Source of the DNA: Rhynchosporium graminicola
Lineage: Eukaryota > Ascomycota > Leotiomycetes > Helotiales > Ploettnerulaceae
Length of the DNA stretch: 64,000 bases
Reading direction: 5' to 3'
Assembly (NCBI GenBank): GCA_900074885.1
Contig: FJUW01000057.1
Location: forward strand, 244,073-308,072
Both the position numbers and the translations under genes were made by a program. The notes under the pieces are model-generated. The model was not told where the DNA came from, made no database searches, and saw only the letters and a list, made by a program, of their open reading frames with translations. Below, piece after piece: positions 1 to 11,879 of the stretch (its first letter is position 1; each line of letters begins with the position of its first letter).

Positions 1-2
1 CT

Positions 3-320
3 CTCTCGGAAATGTTTACAGCTGACGACTTCCTCGAATCTCAAAATGAAGATCTCGAGGTCTCAAGCGCACCGGTAACTGCGAACGTCACTCCGATGGA
101 GGAAAAGGAGCAGGATTTTGGGCATGCGGCAAGCACTTCTGCCATTCCGACTCTAAGAAATCACACAGCGGCGGTGAGACCGAGATTTGCAAGGACGAGC
201 ACAAGTGGTACTCAGATCTTCACGCCGGAGAACGATGGCATTGAAGTTGATGGGTTGCCGGTCGGTCCAAGTGAACAGGCGTGGATTGGACCAGAAGGGA
301 GAGAAAGGACCTATCTGTGA
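3..320 (+). CDS. 3' end of an unidentified gene (partial)
   Basis: The frame is open from the left window edge to a TGA at 318-320, so this is the C-terminal part of a longer protein or a last exon. An ATG lies at 12, but the codons before it are also open, so it need not be the start. The visible ~105 residues are polar, rich in Ser, Thr, Glu and Pro, without a domain I recognise; they look like a disordered tail ending in GRERTYL. The gene converges on SYS1, which ends at 793 on the other strand. I cannot assign a function. Confidence 0.45.
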   Translation, partial: LSEMFTADDFLESQNEDLEVSSAPVTANVTPMEEKEQDFGHAASTSAIPTLRNHTAAVRPRFARTSTSGTQIFTPENDGIEVDGLPVGPSEQAWIGPEGRERTYL

Positions 321-792
321 CAAGTTTCCCCGAGAATTGGATGGACTGAATGTGATGGTGTTCGTGTTGGTGTCTGGGCCGCAGTTTTAACAATATTGGA
401 TTGCTGAGCTCCTAGAGCCTGTTCCTGGCGTAGCTAAATTGATATTAAATTGTTGGGTATTACTGGAGCACAGAATTATACTCCGGTTGTAAACTTCATA
501 GTACTTCGTAGTACTTAGTAGCACCAGTAAAAGGATATTTGATACATGCATTCTGACAACCTAAACGCCGCCTACTGTCATTTCTGACCTGATCCTTTTG
601 CGCCGTGCTATACAACATTATTACGCCCTATTTTCACAAGCCTCTGGCTCCCTCTCCACTTCTTGCCGTCGCCGCAGCCAGACACATGCTGATGTCTCTT
701 AAGTCTCTGAGGCTGCGTCCAAGCTTTCATATTCGAAGGCTGTTGCCTGCAAATCGGGTCGCGGGTATTCGTATTAAAACATCACATCCATC
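321..792. other. Convergent intergenic region
   Basis: This stretch lies between two 3' ends and probably holds both 3' UTRs and polyadenylation sites. An AT-rich part with short 'gtacttagta' reiterations sits around 495-525. Nothing else is supported. Confidence 0.5.
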
Positions 793-1510
793 TCATGGAG
801 CCTCCCCATTCTCCCCTTTCAAAGCAACCATCTGGTATTCGCCCGCACCATCTCGTCCCCTCCCCCTACCTCTGCCCCTTCCAAGACCCATCTCCTCATC
901 CCCTCCATCCTCAGCCACTGCTACCTCAGCGGTCGTCTGCGCAGCAGCACTCCCCCCAAAGTTAATCGGCCGTAATTCTCTCCACTGACAAGCCCATACG
1001 CCAAGCGCAGTCATCATAGCTGTGCTTCCTATCTGTAAAACCCACCATAGCAAGTTCTGCGGGATGGAACCAGAGTAGAAAGATACGATGAGCAGATGGA
1101 TGAAATGCAGGGTAATGGCGAAGTCGGGGACGAGTTTAGAGCGGTGAATTAGGATGAGGATGCCAATGACCCTGTTCACTGCATGTTAGCTTCGAACTCC
1201 TACAACTGATTCCAAAGTAGTATCCAAAGCTCCATGATCCAAGGAAGAAGAGGAATACGTACCCAATCAAGCTATTCAGCATCCAAACCAATCCCAACAT
1301 CCACCCTACTGTCGTATCACCCCTCAAACTCCTCCAGCTAAGCAACAAGTCCAGACTGAAGTGCTTCCCAGCCACCAGCGCCGTGAAGAGTATTAGAACT
1401 GTCCCTGCGATATACCAGAGTGTTTGGAGGAGGAGGATCTGGGTAAGGATCCGCAGGGGGGGAAGTTCAGTCAAGGCGCCTGGTCGGGGGGGACGGCGCC
1501 GACGTGCCAT
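793..1510 (-). CDS. SYS1: SYS1 Golgi membrane protein
   Basis: This is a Sys1-family protein: in yeast a small multi-pass Golgi protein that recruits Arl3/Arl1 GTPases and acts in Golgi-endosome traffic. Two exons join as 1510-1263 and 1171-793, around an intron at 1172-1262 that starts GTACGT and ends CAG on the minus strand. The spliced product is 208 aa. Residues ~18-145 carry four hydrophobic segments with family-typical stretches such as LTQILLLQTLWY, GKHFSLDLLLSW and VPDFAITLHFIHLL. The C-terminal ~45 residues are a low-complexity tail rich in Gly, Arg, Ala and Glu, common in filamentous fungi. The start follows a short basic N-terminus (MARRRRPPRPG). Family recognition is from memory of conserved motifs; the splice joins restore an uninterrupted frame. 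Confidence 0.9.
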
Positions 1511-1954
1511 TTTTGTGTAGTCGTGGTAGAATGGATAGTGCAGTTCGCTATTGTAATATTGTCATTGTGAAGTATTACTTCTATTGGTGGAAGGACGGTA
1601 GTTAATGCGATCTGGAGTGATGGTGTTATTATGTTACCTGCATGAGCCTCGAGGCTGGCGAGGCCAGAGTTTCGACGGATTAGGTTTAGTCCACTTTTTC
1701 TGCCGGATTTGACTTGTGAGGTGGTGGAGGCGAATGTATGTTTGATGATAGCTTCAAGCTCCGAGCTTCAAAACTTACCTACGACTGCTTCTACAACTTT
1801 ATACATCAACCAATCAAGGGGTTGAAAACTATTCCGGCTTGTTTAGAGTCTCGAGCTGGTATCCACACCCTGCTTGCTATCTGGAACAACAGTTAACCTC
1901 ATACCCAGTCACGAATCAACGCCCAATCATTCAAAACACCCCTCACCCCCCAAA
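1511..1954. promoter_or_regulatory. Divergent SYS1/COA6 promoter region
   Basis: 444 bp separate the SYS1 and COA6 start codons, so both promoters must lie here. A CCAAT pentamer lies at 1810-1814, about 140 bp before the COA6 ATG. CCAAT boxes are bound by the HAP complex, which in fungi activates many respiratory genes. Calling this one functional is inference. Confidence 0.4.
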
Positions 1955-2317
1955 ATGGGACTATTCTCCTCCTCCGCGCCCGCTCTCCCACCACCTAAGC
2001 TCACCACAGACGGCGCTCCAATTGCCCCGGACCGCACTCAACGTGCCCGCTGCTGGGAACACAGAGACGCCTATTTCCAATGTCTGGATAAGAACAACGT
2101 AATCGATTCTCTAGGCGCCGATAAATCGAAAGCGGAATCTGCGTGCGGGAAGGAGAGCAATGGGTTTGAGGCCAATTGCGCTAGCAGTTGGGTTACGTAT
2201 TTCAAGAAGAGGAGGGTCATGGAATGGCAGAGAGAGAAGACGTTGAGTAAGCTGAGGGAGGAGGGCGCCGTGAAGATGCCGGGGGAGTTGGCGCCGCCGA
2301 GGGCGCCAGGGAATTGA
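1955..2317 (+). CDS. COA6: COA6-like cytochrome c oxidase assembly factor
   Basis: The 120-aa product has the twin-cysteine arrangement of the COX6B/COA6 family: Cys33-x9-Cys43 and Cys64-x10-Cys75, inside the motif CWEHRDAYFQC and its partner helix. COA6 acts in the mitochondrial intermembrane space in copper delivery to the Cox2 CuA site during complex IV assembly; twin CX9C-type proteins are imported and oxidised by Mia40. The C9C/C10C spacing favours COA6 over the structural subunit COX6B. The frame is open upstream to 1874, but the ATG at 1955 (context CAAAATGGG) gives the family-typical N-terminus. The C-terminus is Lys/Glu-rich and ends in a Pro/Gly-rich tail. No intron is needed. Confidence 0.88.
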   Translation: MGLFSSSAPALPPPKLTTDGAPIAPDRTQRARCWEHRDAYFQCLDKNNVIDSLGADKSKAESACGKESNGFEANCASSWVTYFKKRRVMEWQREKTLSKLREEGAVKMPGELAPPRAPGN

Positions 2318-3723
2318 GGTTGAGGATTCGAAATTTGACGGATGAGGCGTGGGGGTTTGTTGAGGTTCGGGCATCTTGAAGGATGATCAGTGGTGGGTTG
2401 ACAGCTCGGAATCGAGGTGTACGAATATGTCATGTCGCTGCCAAAAGGCAGACTTGTGCTGCGCTCGGCAGATTCAGAAGTACGATTGGAATGTAGGATA
2501 TCTGGAAGGAATCATGTGCATATGGGACGGAGTTTCGGTTTCGGTTTCGGATTACGAAATAAAGACGCTGCTCCACAATATTTCCAAAGTGCATCATAGA
2601 TCAAGAGAAAAGTTTCTACTAAGACTTCCCTACGCGCTATAGCATACGCTCGGACGCTATGATCTGTTCTGCTGGTAGTAAATAGGTTACTAATTGCGCA
2701 CAACTCTATTCTCACACCCGAACTCCAGCCAATTCGCATTGGCCGACCACACATCGATCTCTCAAGCAGATTTCTAAATGCTTCGATCCCACATTGCTCA
2801 TCACAATAAACCAGAACGTGGAAATGTCATTTTGTACGCTAGAATCACTTGAATCCATCAACGGGATCCTGCTATTCCTGATGACAAGCTGATCAGGACT
2901 CGCCACTACTATCAAGGATGATTATTCACACAGTATCATGTGTCGAAAAGATATGCATTCAACCACAAAAGAGTAGCAAAGAACTCGTCATATCTGCCTT
3001 CAAGCAGAGATTGCTTTGAAGATTATAGGATGCTATTCATCCTTTCTGAAGAATATTACAAGGTGCCGCTGTCATTTTTAACAGTGACACTTCATCGGCG
3101 CTATCGTCTGCGTTAGACTTACTACACACGCAAAAAGCTTACAGAATTGTAGGTTTCGCAAGATACCCAGCTACTCATCTCCATCTTGAGCTGTGGCTCA
3201 GTACTTATGCTACCTCCAAACTATGATCTAAAGTCACACATTATACTACAACCCAAAAGCGTAGGCAGATTACTTTTCGAGGTCGAAATCGTGGTAGCTA
3301 TTATGTGTGTTTTCTTTCACGACCTCGCTTAGCATGTGAAGAATGTAACTACCTAGGTATTCACGACTATCGACGCTAAACACATTGGTCTTGTTGAAAG
3401 CATGCATTTTAATGAACAACATCATTCCGCATCCGACCTGAAAGATCATTGTAAACTTCAGCTGATTAAATTTCAGGTGGCTAACTCATTTGAGTAACAA
3501 AGAATTCTTGTGCAGTTGTCAACAAGCTATGTAGATTTTCTATATGACATGAATTTGAGCGACTCATGGCCTGGTGCAAGCCTTGCTTATTGCTTATGCA
3601 ACGAAAATTTTACCCAACTTCATACCTCAAATGCATTGTCTCGCCCTCTGCATAGTTAGACTACCTAGGCTACAGAAGCCGATGCCACAGAAATAGTTTT
3701 CTTGTTCGATCGCGACGAAGCAG

Positions 3724-3752
3724 ACGGATCGGCTTCTGCCGAAGCCGTCCGT
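3724..3752. repeat. Imperfect inverted repeat
   Basis: Arms acggatcggcttc (3724-3736) and gaagccgtccgt (3741-3752) are complementary except for one extra base, around a 4-nt loop. A GAAGCCGAT fragment resembling the arm also occurs just upstream (~3675). No terminator-type T-run follows. The role is unknown. Confidence 0.5.
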
Positions 3753-4867
3753 TCATATGAGAGTGAAAATTGATGGCTGTATCTAGGGAATTGATTCCGC
3801 GCGGACGACGTCCTTGGAACAGAACACAATGTATGATCTGTCTTGCGTGACCAATAAAGAACGGGAAGCAGAGATATGTGGAATTTTCATCGATCTTGAA
3901 CATAGAGAGTTGAGGGAGAAATCATTGCAGCTGCCGTCCATATTGCCTGTCTTATCATCACAGGATATGTCAAAAGTCTCATTTGTCATGAACGATCGAT
4001 GTAACAGTGAGTCAGCGACTTCGAAAGATTTTCGGAAACATAGCTGAGTGTAAAAAATTTCAATCGCGCGGAGAGAAAGAGCGGCATGTATCCTAGATCT
4101 ACGCTAATCCGGCCACTCTAGTCGAATATACTAATTCACATGAACGCTTGATCTAGGCATCATCAGCTAAAGTGTTAGTTTCTGTGATTTAAATTCACGC
4201 TCAAGTGAAAGTCTGCAATTAATTTTCGTACCTTAATATAGGAGATTATCAAGCAGTGGCTTCGAGAGGGTCATTGCTTCGTCAGACACGAACTCAGTCT
4301 GCCTTGATATCATGGCGGCAGTGCGGCAAACGGTTTAGTCTAGGACTGATATGTAGGAATTACTCGTGAGCTCCGTAGCAAGACAAAGTGATCCGATCTA
4401 GATCCTAAGGCCACTAATACCAGTTATTTGACATCGGGCATAGTGTACTCATCGATGGAGGATGAAGCTATCGATTGAGGGATACTCGGCATGTTTACTC
4501 AGCTCGCTTAGAAAGGGGGGAATGCGAGAACCCAAGCCGAGTAACAAGAGAGTGCTGTGTCGGCAGCAGAGTCCTCATACTCGCGCAACATTCTGGGTCT
4601 GTCTCACGTCGCCATTTCGAAGAAAAACGTGTAAGTCTAGTTTTGGTTCTTCATAAGTCAATCTAATTTTAATTCTCACGATACATAGGTGTGAAGAAAC
4701 TGATCGTGACAAAGTCGTAAAGCCGTATCGCGACTTTAGCCAGGTCGGTAAGTGAATAAAATTAATTCAAGCAACAGATGAGTGGTAACTGGGAGTAGCA
4801 GTTGAGAGAAGTAGTTGCGAGTATTGAGAAGACGCTATCGCGAGATAATGTTTGATCGCGATTCACC

Positions 4868-4924
4868 NNNNNNNNNNNNNNNNNNNNNNNNNNNNNNNNN
4901 NNNNNNNNNNNNNNNNNNNNNNNN
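4868..4924. other. Assembly gap (57 Ns)
   Basis: A run of N spans 4868-4924. The true missing length is unknown. The right flank starts with CCCCCGCCC. Confidence 0.99.
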
Positions 4925-5213
4925 CCCCCGCCCAGGATAAATACCAGGGTTTTCGGGCCAAGCCGAACGGAGCCCAGCCGAGCGTCTAAGCGAAAGTCTA
5001 AGCCATGTGCTCACCCAATCTCCGTTAGTTCCTGGATCTTGGAAGTTCAGCTACAGCACAGGGTCTTTATCAACAGGGTGACAGACCATGTTCACTGCTC
5101 TAACTTGGCCTGAGTAGATGCACAGTGACGCAGCCGATCTCGTTAACGAACTATTATTCGAATCAGAGGAAAACTTGGTCACTGACACCTCTCGCGATAT
5201 GAATGTATATGTA

Positions 5214-5220
5214 TATATAA
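5214..5220 (+). promoter_or_regulatory. TATA-like element of the GH128 gene
   Basis: TATATAA lies about 75 bp before the GH128 ATG, inside an alternating TA-rich stretch (5203-5226). The distance fits a TATA box with a short 5' UTR, but this is not proven. Confidence 0.4.
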
Positions 5221-5293
5221 ATATGTAGATCTGTACGTCCTCACATAGGCTCTTTTCTCTGGGTGTTAAGATATCCGTCTATATTGTAGAATC

Positions 5294-6286
5294 ATGAAAA
5301 TGCAGCTTTCCACCTTCTCCCCGAAATCAGCCATCACGGCCTCAAGTCTACTTCTGCTTCCTATGTCTTTGCTGGCGTCCTACACATCGGCAGCCGACTC
5401 AAAACGCGGTGTCTCAATAATATCCAACCTCCACCTCCCAGACTGGTCTCTCATCGACAAATCCGCCATCTCCTGGTACTGGAACTGGTCACCCTACCCC
5501 GGGAGTTCTTCACTAGTAACGAACCTGACATTCGTTCCCCAGATCCACTCCCTCGACGACCTCGAGAAAAACATCGCGCAAGCAAAGTCTCTGCCTACCA
5601 CTTCCACCCATCTCATGACCTTCAATGAGCCAGATGGCACGACCTCGTCCGGCGGGACGACAATCTCAGCTGAGGATGCCGCAAAGGCATACATCGACTC
5701 CATATTACCCCTCCGCAAAGCCAACGGCGGCCAATCCCTCATCTCTCACCCCGCCACAACCGGCTCATCTGGAGGTCTAAACTGGCTCACCGACTTCAAC
5801 ACCTCCTGCTACAAACACGCACCCGAAACTGGCTGTCCCCTCGACTTCGTCACCGCACATTGGTATGGGGATTTCACCGGTCTCCAAAGCTGGGTGACGC
5901 AACTCGATGATTTCTACAATGACGGCACGAATGCCTCGATTCCGATCTGGGTCTCGGAACTCGCTATCCCGAAACAGGATGCGCGAGCGACCGTGCAGAT
6001 GATGAACGAATCGCTCGCTTACCTCGATGATTCGGATTTGATTTCGTCGTATGCCTGGTTCGGCATGTTTAGGACGAGTGGGAGTAATGAGTGGACGGGG
6101 GAGAATGTCGCGCTTTTCGATAAGAGTGGCGGCTTGACGCAGCTGGGAGCGACGTATTTGAATCAGGAGGGAAACACGGTGTTTAAGAAGGGGCAGAAGG
6201 GTACTGGTGGTGCGGGCAGTCTGGGTGTTGAGAGAGCTCTGGGATTGACCGTGTTTTTCGGGTGGTTGTGGATGTTGATTTCGTAG
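5294..6286 (+). CDS. GPI-anchored GH128 (Asl1-like) beta-glucanase
   Basis: This 330-aa secreted protein belongs to the glycosyl hydrolase 128 / Asl1-like family, whose members act on beta-1,3-glucan in fungal cell walls. A signal peptide covers ~1-33 (hydrophobic LLLLPMSLLA). The catalytic fold follows, with SWYWNWSP near residue 60, acid/base Glu112 in MTFNEPD, and nucleophile Glu222 in WVSELAIP, preceded by TAHWYG. The C-terminus has a Gly-rich stretch (~300-308, probable omega region) followed by a hydrophobic tail ending WLWMLIS, which fits a GPI anchor to membrane or wall. Several N-glycosylation sequons occur (NLT, NTS, NAS, NES). A second in-frame Met lies two codons in. Single exon with all key residues present, so probably functional. 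Confidence 0.88.
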   Translation: MKMQLSTFSPKSAITASSLLLLPMSLLASYTSAADSKRGVSIISNLHLPDWSLIDKSAISWYWNWSPYPGSSSLVTNLTFVPQIHSLDDLEKNIAQAKSLPTTSTHLMTFNEPDGTTSSGGTTISAEDAAKAYIDSILPLRKANGGQSLISHPATTGSSGGLNWLTDFNTSCYKHAPETGCPLDFVTAHWYGDFTGLQSWVTQLDDFYNDGTNASIPIWVSELAIPKQDARATVQMMNESLAYLDDSDLISSYAWFGMFRTSGSNEWTGENVALFDKSGGLTQLGATYLNQEGNTVFKKGQKGTGGAGSLGVERALGLTVFFGWLWMLIS

Positions 6287-7035
6287 GATTTATATATTTC
6301 GGGTTGAAATGAAGTATTTGGCGTTTGAAACCGAGTATGAAATACTCTGGTTCTAGACTGTGCTATTTGTGACAGAGATCAATCTTGAAACCGACCAAGA
6401 ATCGAAACTGGCTACTGGGTTATTATGCGTTCTATACATATCCAATAGGATGGCCTGAATGTTGAAGCTTTATCGAAAACATAAATATGAGAAAGCAACA
6501 ATGTTTGTAGTTTGCTTAAACTGGAGATATTATTCTCCGTGGATCCTATCTCAAGAGAAAGGCTACTCTACATAAATGAGGATTGCTATCACGACAAAAT
6601 ATACAGCAGCCAACGAAATCTCATGTCCTGCCTACCAATTAGCCAGTCAGCTCTCAACGAGCAAGCCATCGTTGGACCTGACATGATGCCGTACATTCGA
6701 CCACATTGATAGATGGGCTAGCTAGATGGATTGTCAACGTAGCCCCTTTCACTTCATGTTCAGTGAAGCGGGAAAAAAACGACCTATCATACGCTTAATC
6801 GTTGCGAGACTCTATGAAAGTACCAGAGTCAAGTCGTGGTGCTTTTCGTGACTTTGAATAAAAGTTGTATTTCAGCTCCAGTAAAAGCGTTCGAGTTTTT
6901 GACTCCAATATCAAAGCTAAACCCCTACTTCATCTTCAGTAGACTGGCGATGACCTCCGCTTCGTGACACCTAGCTGAGTTCAAATACGAATGGCTTTAT
7001 GAAAGATAAACAAGTCACATACCCTTCACAATTCT
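6287..7035. other. Convergent intergenic region
   Basis: This separates the 3' ends of the GH128 gene and the copper amine oxidase gene. A 65-codon open frame at 6512-6709 shows no domain and is probably chance. Nothing else is supported. Confidence 0.5.
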
Positions 7036-9210
7036 CTACGACTTCTTACAACACACATCCCCCTCCTTCTGCACCACCGCCTCCACCAATTCACTCTTAT
7101 TCACCCTCTGCACACTCTGCGGCACATCGATCGCCGGATTCCGCTCAAAGAAATTGACCGGCTTAAAAGCAACCTTCAGCACCTCGCACGGCATCACCGG
7201 GAAATCCTCTATCCTAGGAACATGATTGATCCCAAACTGTACCCAGACGACGATATCGTCATCTAGTACATTATCCTTCCGATCTGCGAAACTTCGAACA
7301 CCAGTCCCGCCGCGCGACTGGTTCGTGTATTTGCCGCCGGCGTAGAGCTCGTTTTCGGCGTAGGATGTTACGTAGATGTTGTGGTCGGCGAACTCGGCGC
7401 GCTTGTGGTGGAAGGACTCTTTGTCGGCGAGCATCTTTTGGAAGGGAGGGGCCATGATCTTGTAGGCTACGGCTTTTCCGTTGATGGGATTCTTCACGCC
7501 GGCATTTTGAATCTTGAAGGTTCTGTTGACGTCGAAATCTAGGTCGTAGCCACCGGAAGTGGTGATGGGTGTTTCGTTGACAGTATACCCGACGCCGTGT
7601 GGATTGAAGTCTGATCGTGGCATTGGGTGTGCTTCGTCGAATACTACTCTGTTTAAAGGGCCGTCAATCATAGGATCGACACGGAGTGAGAAGATGTGCT
7701 GATGATGAGAAGCGAGAACACCAGGGTGGACAACAGTTCCCCATGGCACGGAAATGCCTTCGTCGATTGGCTGTGTAGACAAGATTCCAGTAGCTCTGAC
7801 CTCATACATCAATTCTCCAGCTTGGTTGAATTGGAACGCCAGGATGTATTCGTAGTTCGAAACCGTGATGATGGATTGGAGAACTAACTCCCGGTTTCGC
7901 ACCACAGCCGCACGACCTGTTCGGTAGTTGGTATGCTTCCATCCAATTCCAGCATCCTGCTCATGGACACAGACACAGTTTGGCATGTTCAAAGGCTCTC
8001 CCTTATCATCGTTCAAGACAGAGGAGAGGTAGTAGATGGATCCCAGACAATCACATCCCAGCTGGAGATTGTTGGCCATGATACCTGCACCAGCATCACC
8101 AAGATCAAATGCAGCCTTCTTGTGGAATGGATGACGAGGATCGGCATACGGAATATTCATATCAGAAAGCGATAATCTGTAGAACAAAGGTCGTCCGTCA
8201 TAGTGCACATCGTACAGGACCATTCCTTCACGCTGATTGAAACCCACCTTGAAGTCCCACCTTTGCCACTTGATCGTGTGTCCTTGATCACTAAACTTGG
8301 TAACTTCAAAAGAGGTCCCTTCCGGCTGGACAACATTCAGCGGCTTGATGTCGGTTCGAATTTCTTGACCCTCAGGTATATACTCATTTGGAGGTTGCAC
8401 TTTGTAAGGACCAGGTGCCTTGGTCGATGCATCGACGCCTGTTGGAAGGAAATCAATTCTGGTGACCTTCATTGTCTCGGCACTAACAACAGGCGATATG
8501 CTGATTGGCATAGCGTAGTGGTTGCTGTCAGCCTCTGAAGAGTTCTTGGGATCTCGAATGTATAAGAAACATTGAAACATCCTTTCATTGTCCGTGAACA
8601 AGCCATCGTTGATGCCGTCAGATCCTGAAACTGTCAGCCTCATCGTACTGGCAGAGAACTTCGTAACCTCCTACCGTAAATCCATGGGTCACTGATTATG
8701 ACAGTACCCTCTGGGAGGTTCAACTTTGCAATTTCGGCCTTGACTCCCTCGTCTTCCAAAGCAATCTTCTCGACTTGAATGATCTCATCTCCATCGGCAT
8801 TGCTGTGAACATTCGCACCTAAGCGAACATTGCTCTCAACATTTCCTAAACTCAAGTTCACCACTGCTTCATGAAGTTTGTTCTAGAATGGTGAGCTCTG
8901 CACATCGTTTGATTTATGTAGAGATGCTTACCGTGTTGCGAATATAGTACACGACGAAACTCCTCCTCTCAATTGTGGAAGTTGATTTTCCAGCCCGCTC
9001 AGCTGCGAGGAACGGGACCAAGTCCGCCTTGTTAGGTTCCTGCAACGTAATGACCTTGAACTGGACATTGGTGTTCTTGGGCCATGATGATTTAATGATC
9101 TTTGCGGATTCGGTAATCTCATGGGCAGTCAAAGGACCTAGAGGGTGTTCTGTCGTTATGGTCTTTCCTCCACCGAGCGAGAGGGAGGCGAGTATCTTTT
9201 CCTGCAACAT
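7036..9210 (-). CDS. Copper amine oxidase
   Basis: This TPQ-dependent primary-amine oxidase converts amines plus O2 to aldehyde, ammonia and H2O2; fungi use such enzymes on amine nitrogen sources. Three exons (9210-8932, 8882-8675, 8624-7036) join around introns of 49 nt (8883-8931) and 50 nt (8625-8674), giving 691 aa. N2/N3 domains come first, with NKLHEAVVNLSLGN just after intron 1. The catalytic domain has base Asp336 (AFDLGD), cofactor precursor Tyr420 in TVSNYEY (consensus TxxNY[DE]Y), and copper ligands His470, His472 (HQH) and His630 (GINHVPRIEDFPVMP). All active-site residues are intact and the length fits the family. No signal peptide is seen and the C-terminus (CCKKS) is not a clear peroxisomal signal. 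The start at 9210 gives the family-like N-terminus; the frame upstream of it is unlike the family. Confidence 0.93.
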
Positions 9211-11879
9211 GTTTGAGGTTCTTTGTAGGATTACTGTTGCTTGTGGAAATAGGAAACGGTGCGGGGTCCACAGACTGTGACATCTCAACCCGGGGGCGGA
9301 TCGCGGATAAGCCAAACAAACGGGTCAGTGGTCTTCATTCCCGACCCGGGCCCGTGGCTTTTCAGGAAGTGGGAGGAAGAATGCGACCCCACTTTCACTC
9401 ATCCTGCCTCGGATGGACTTGCCAGAAGTGGTAAGGATGAATCTTGGACACTGCTATGTTACATACGGTCCGTATAAGTACACCAATAAGCCAGTATCCT
9501 CAAGTGGTGCTCCAGATGCGAAGCATGTTCGACGTTCTTCCAAGATCCAGTGGGGTAGATCCCTCGGGTTTGAGGTCGTGCAGCTGATGATTATCAAGTT
9601 CCAACTTACGAGCGAGCGAATGGATATCCAGACTCATCATTGAGCTACATGTGCTTTGGAACATGGACTCACACACCTATATTAGCACAAGATCTCATTT
9701 TGCGTCATTTTGAATATAATCTGTTGGTGCTTTCCGGACTTCGGATCACTCTTGTGGAAATATTCTTGCAAGTGAGGAACCCTTTCCAGATACTCGCTTA
9801 CATTATCCGATGTCAATAACATCACTAATACTTGCCGCGAAGCTCAGTCTTTGGGGAAGGCATAGGAGCTGCAGACTCGATCTGTAGTGTTAAGTAGGTT
9901 CCTGTATGTATATCAATTAAATGATGAACATGGCTCGAGACGCATCTGAGTCTTGACCAGCAAAGCGAGACCTGTCTAGTCTAGATCGTCAAGAAACCCT
10001 GATGCAAAGTTACAAGCTAGTCTCAAAGACACAGAAACATTAAGAGATATCGCTTGGTAGGACTGTAATATGATTCGATTGTCGGTGACTCTAATGAGAG
10101 ACAATAAGGTATTCTTGGCTTATGAAGCGGGTTTTCTCTTATGCTTCTAACACGCTCCGCAACAGACGACATCAAGCAGCCTCGACTAGAGACAAATTAT
10201 GGAAGGAAATCATGATTGTATATTCTGTTGGCGCTTATAGTACTAGTTTCTATAATCCTCTTCGCAGACAGGATTTCCTCAAAGCAGATTAGAAATCGTC
10301 GTCGTAAACAAAATCTCATGTTCAACTTATGAATAAGTATAAAGTCAACACTACTCTCCCCCCCTTTCAGAACCACCGGTGACTTCCTTGTTCCAGCCCT
10401 TCCAATGAGTAGGCCAGTTTTTCGACTAACCGGCAGATGTAACTAGCAGTAATAGCTATCATTCCACAGATACCGTAAACTATACCAGTACCAGGGTTCC
10501 CGTTTCTGGGTTTATCAACCCGACTTACCTGTTAGATCTAACTAATATGTGGTCCCTCAAGAACAGCGTGATAAAACCTTACTTTTTATTTATCCTAAGA
10601 TAGCTAGCTATAAAGAGCTCCTCGTACCTAAACTACCTGTAGATAACCAGCTACCTTACGTTCCTGTCTACAGACGTATCACTTTCTTCCTTTATCAATT
10701 CAGTCAGGAGAAAATATTAGTTAGTCATATGGGACTTCTGTAGGGCGTGGAGCACGTGGGATGAACCGGTCTTTAGTTCTGCCAATGGGAAATTTGAAAC
10801 TAACTACAGTGAAGCAATTAAAAACATACCTTCAAGGGGTAGTCCAGAAAAGTAGTCAAAAGTACATGTAAACTACCTACATACATAAAAGCGCTGCACC
10901 TTATCGGCCTGCGCAAGTTAAAATCCTCCAGAAGAGCCATGCAAACGTTAGCAAAACCCTCGCTTCAAACTCGATGGAGAAAAACTCGAAAACAACAGAG
11001 AAATCGTTCAGAAAGATGAGAAAGTTCTCGTAGCGTAAAAATAATTGCATGTCGTGTCATACAGACAGCAAGTAAAGCTCGCTCTGAAGTTCGGATCGAA
11101 GAGCGTAAAACGCATAACGTAGAACGTGGATAAGCTGTGTAATTCAGATGAGGTTAAAGATATCCAATGAGGTTGAGAAACGATGGAGATTAGATCTTGA
11201 AGCTGAGATCTTGAGGTACTTGGCTTGGGTGGAGGGTACGTGGGCTATGTGTGTGTGTAGATATTTTGACTCATACATACTTCCATGAACTGATTTCTGC
11301 CAACAGCCGTGTTGAAATAAGAATGAAAGAATGAAAGAAAGAAAGAGAGATTCTATATCTCTTTACGCATGTGAAAGGACACCCTGCTTCTCCATGAAAT
11401 CAGATCGGTGATATTTTCGTTAAGCATTCACTGAAATACCGTGGCACTCAGACATTCTTGGAAACGTGCTGGCTTTCCAATTGAGAGATGAGATTATCCA
11501 TATAGTGCTTTGAGATTTGATAAGAGGAATTTGATGAGGGGCATGTACTCAAATCAAAGCACATTCTGAATGGACAGAAGGTGTAGTTCATGGGTTTCTT
11601 ATGATTGATTACTTTCATTATATTATTGAAATGAGGTACAGAGTTGGCTTGCTCGCTCGCTGTGTCGAGGCCTATGCAGTGAACTCCATGAAAGTTCCCA
11701 AACTCCCCTCCTATCTATCGTAAAGTGCTAAGGCGCCAAAACAAACTTGGCAAAGTTGACAAGATGCAACGCTTCTACGTGAAGCGCCGAATTAGTATGC
11801 AAGAACATGCAAATACCACCCTCCCTAGCCCATATCAAGAATCAAAAGACCCTCAGTCGAGGAGAGCTTCGCAGCAAGA
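9211..11879. other. Intergenic region, no supported gene
   Basis: 2.7 kb without a recognisable coding sequence. The right side borders the 3' end of the MID2-like gene and the left side holds the amine oxidase promoter. A GATAAG at 9306-9311 and a TTATC at 9593-9597 could be GATA-factor sites, relevant to a nitrogen gene, but such short motifs occur by chance. A 64-codon frame at 10549-10743 lies in sequence enriched in CTA/TAG and may be a repeat relic. GAAA-rich reiterations occur at 11321-11348. Confidence 0.4.

Larger units (their letters stand above)
2318..5293. other. Intergenic region, no supported gene
   Basis: About 3 kb hold only short open frames without recognisable domains. It contains an imperfect hairpin at 3724-3752 and an assembly gap at 4868-4924. 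The sequence next to the gap is C-rich, so a gene fragment could be hidden there. The last ~80 bp form the GH128 promoter. Confidence 0.5.

Noticed and set aside
10549..10743. 64-codon frame in the long intergenic region
   Set aside because: No domain; local sequence rich in CTA/TAG suggests a decayed repeat rather than a gene.
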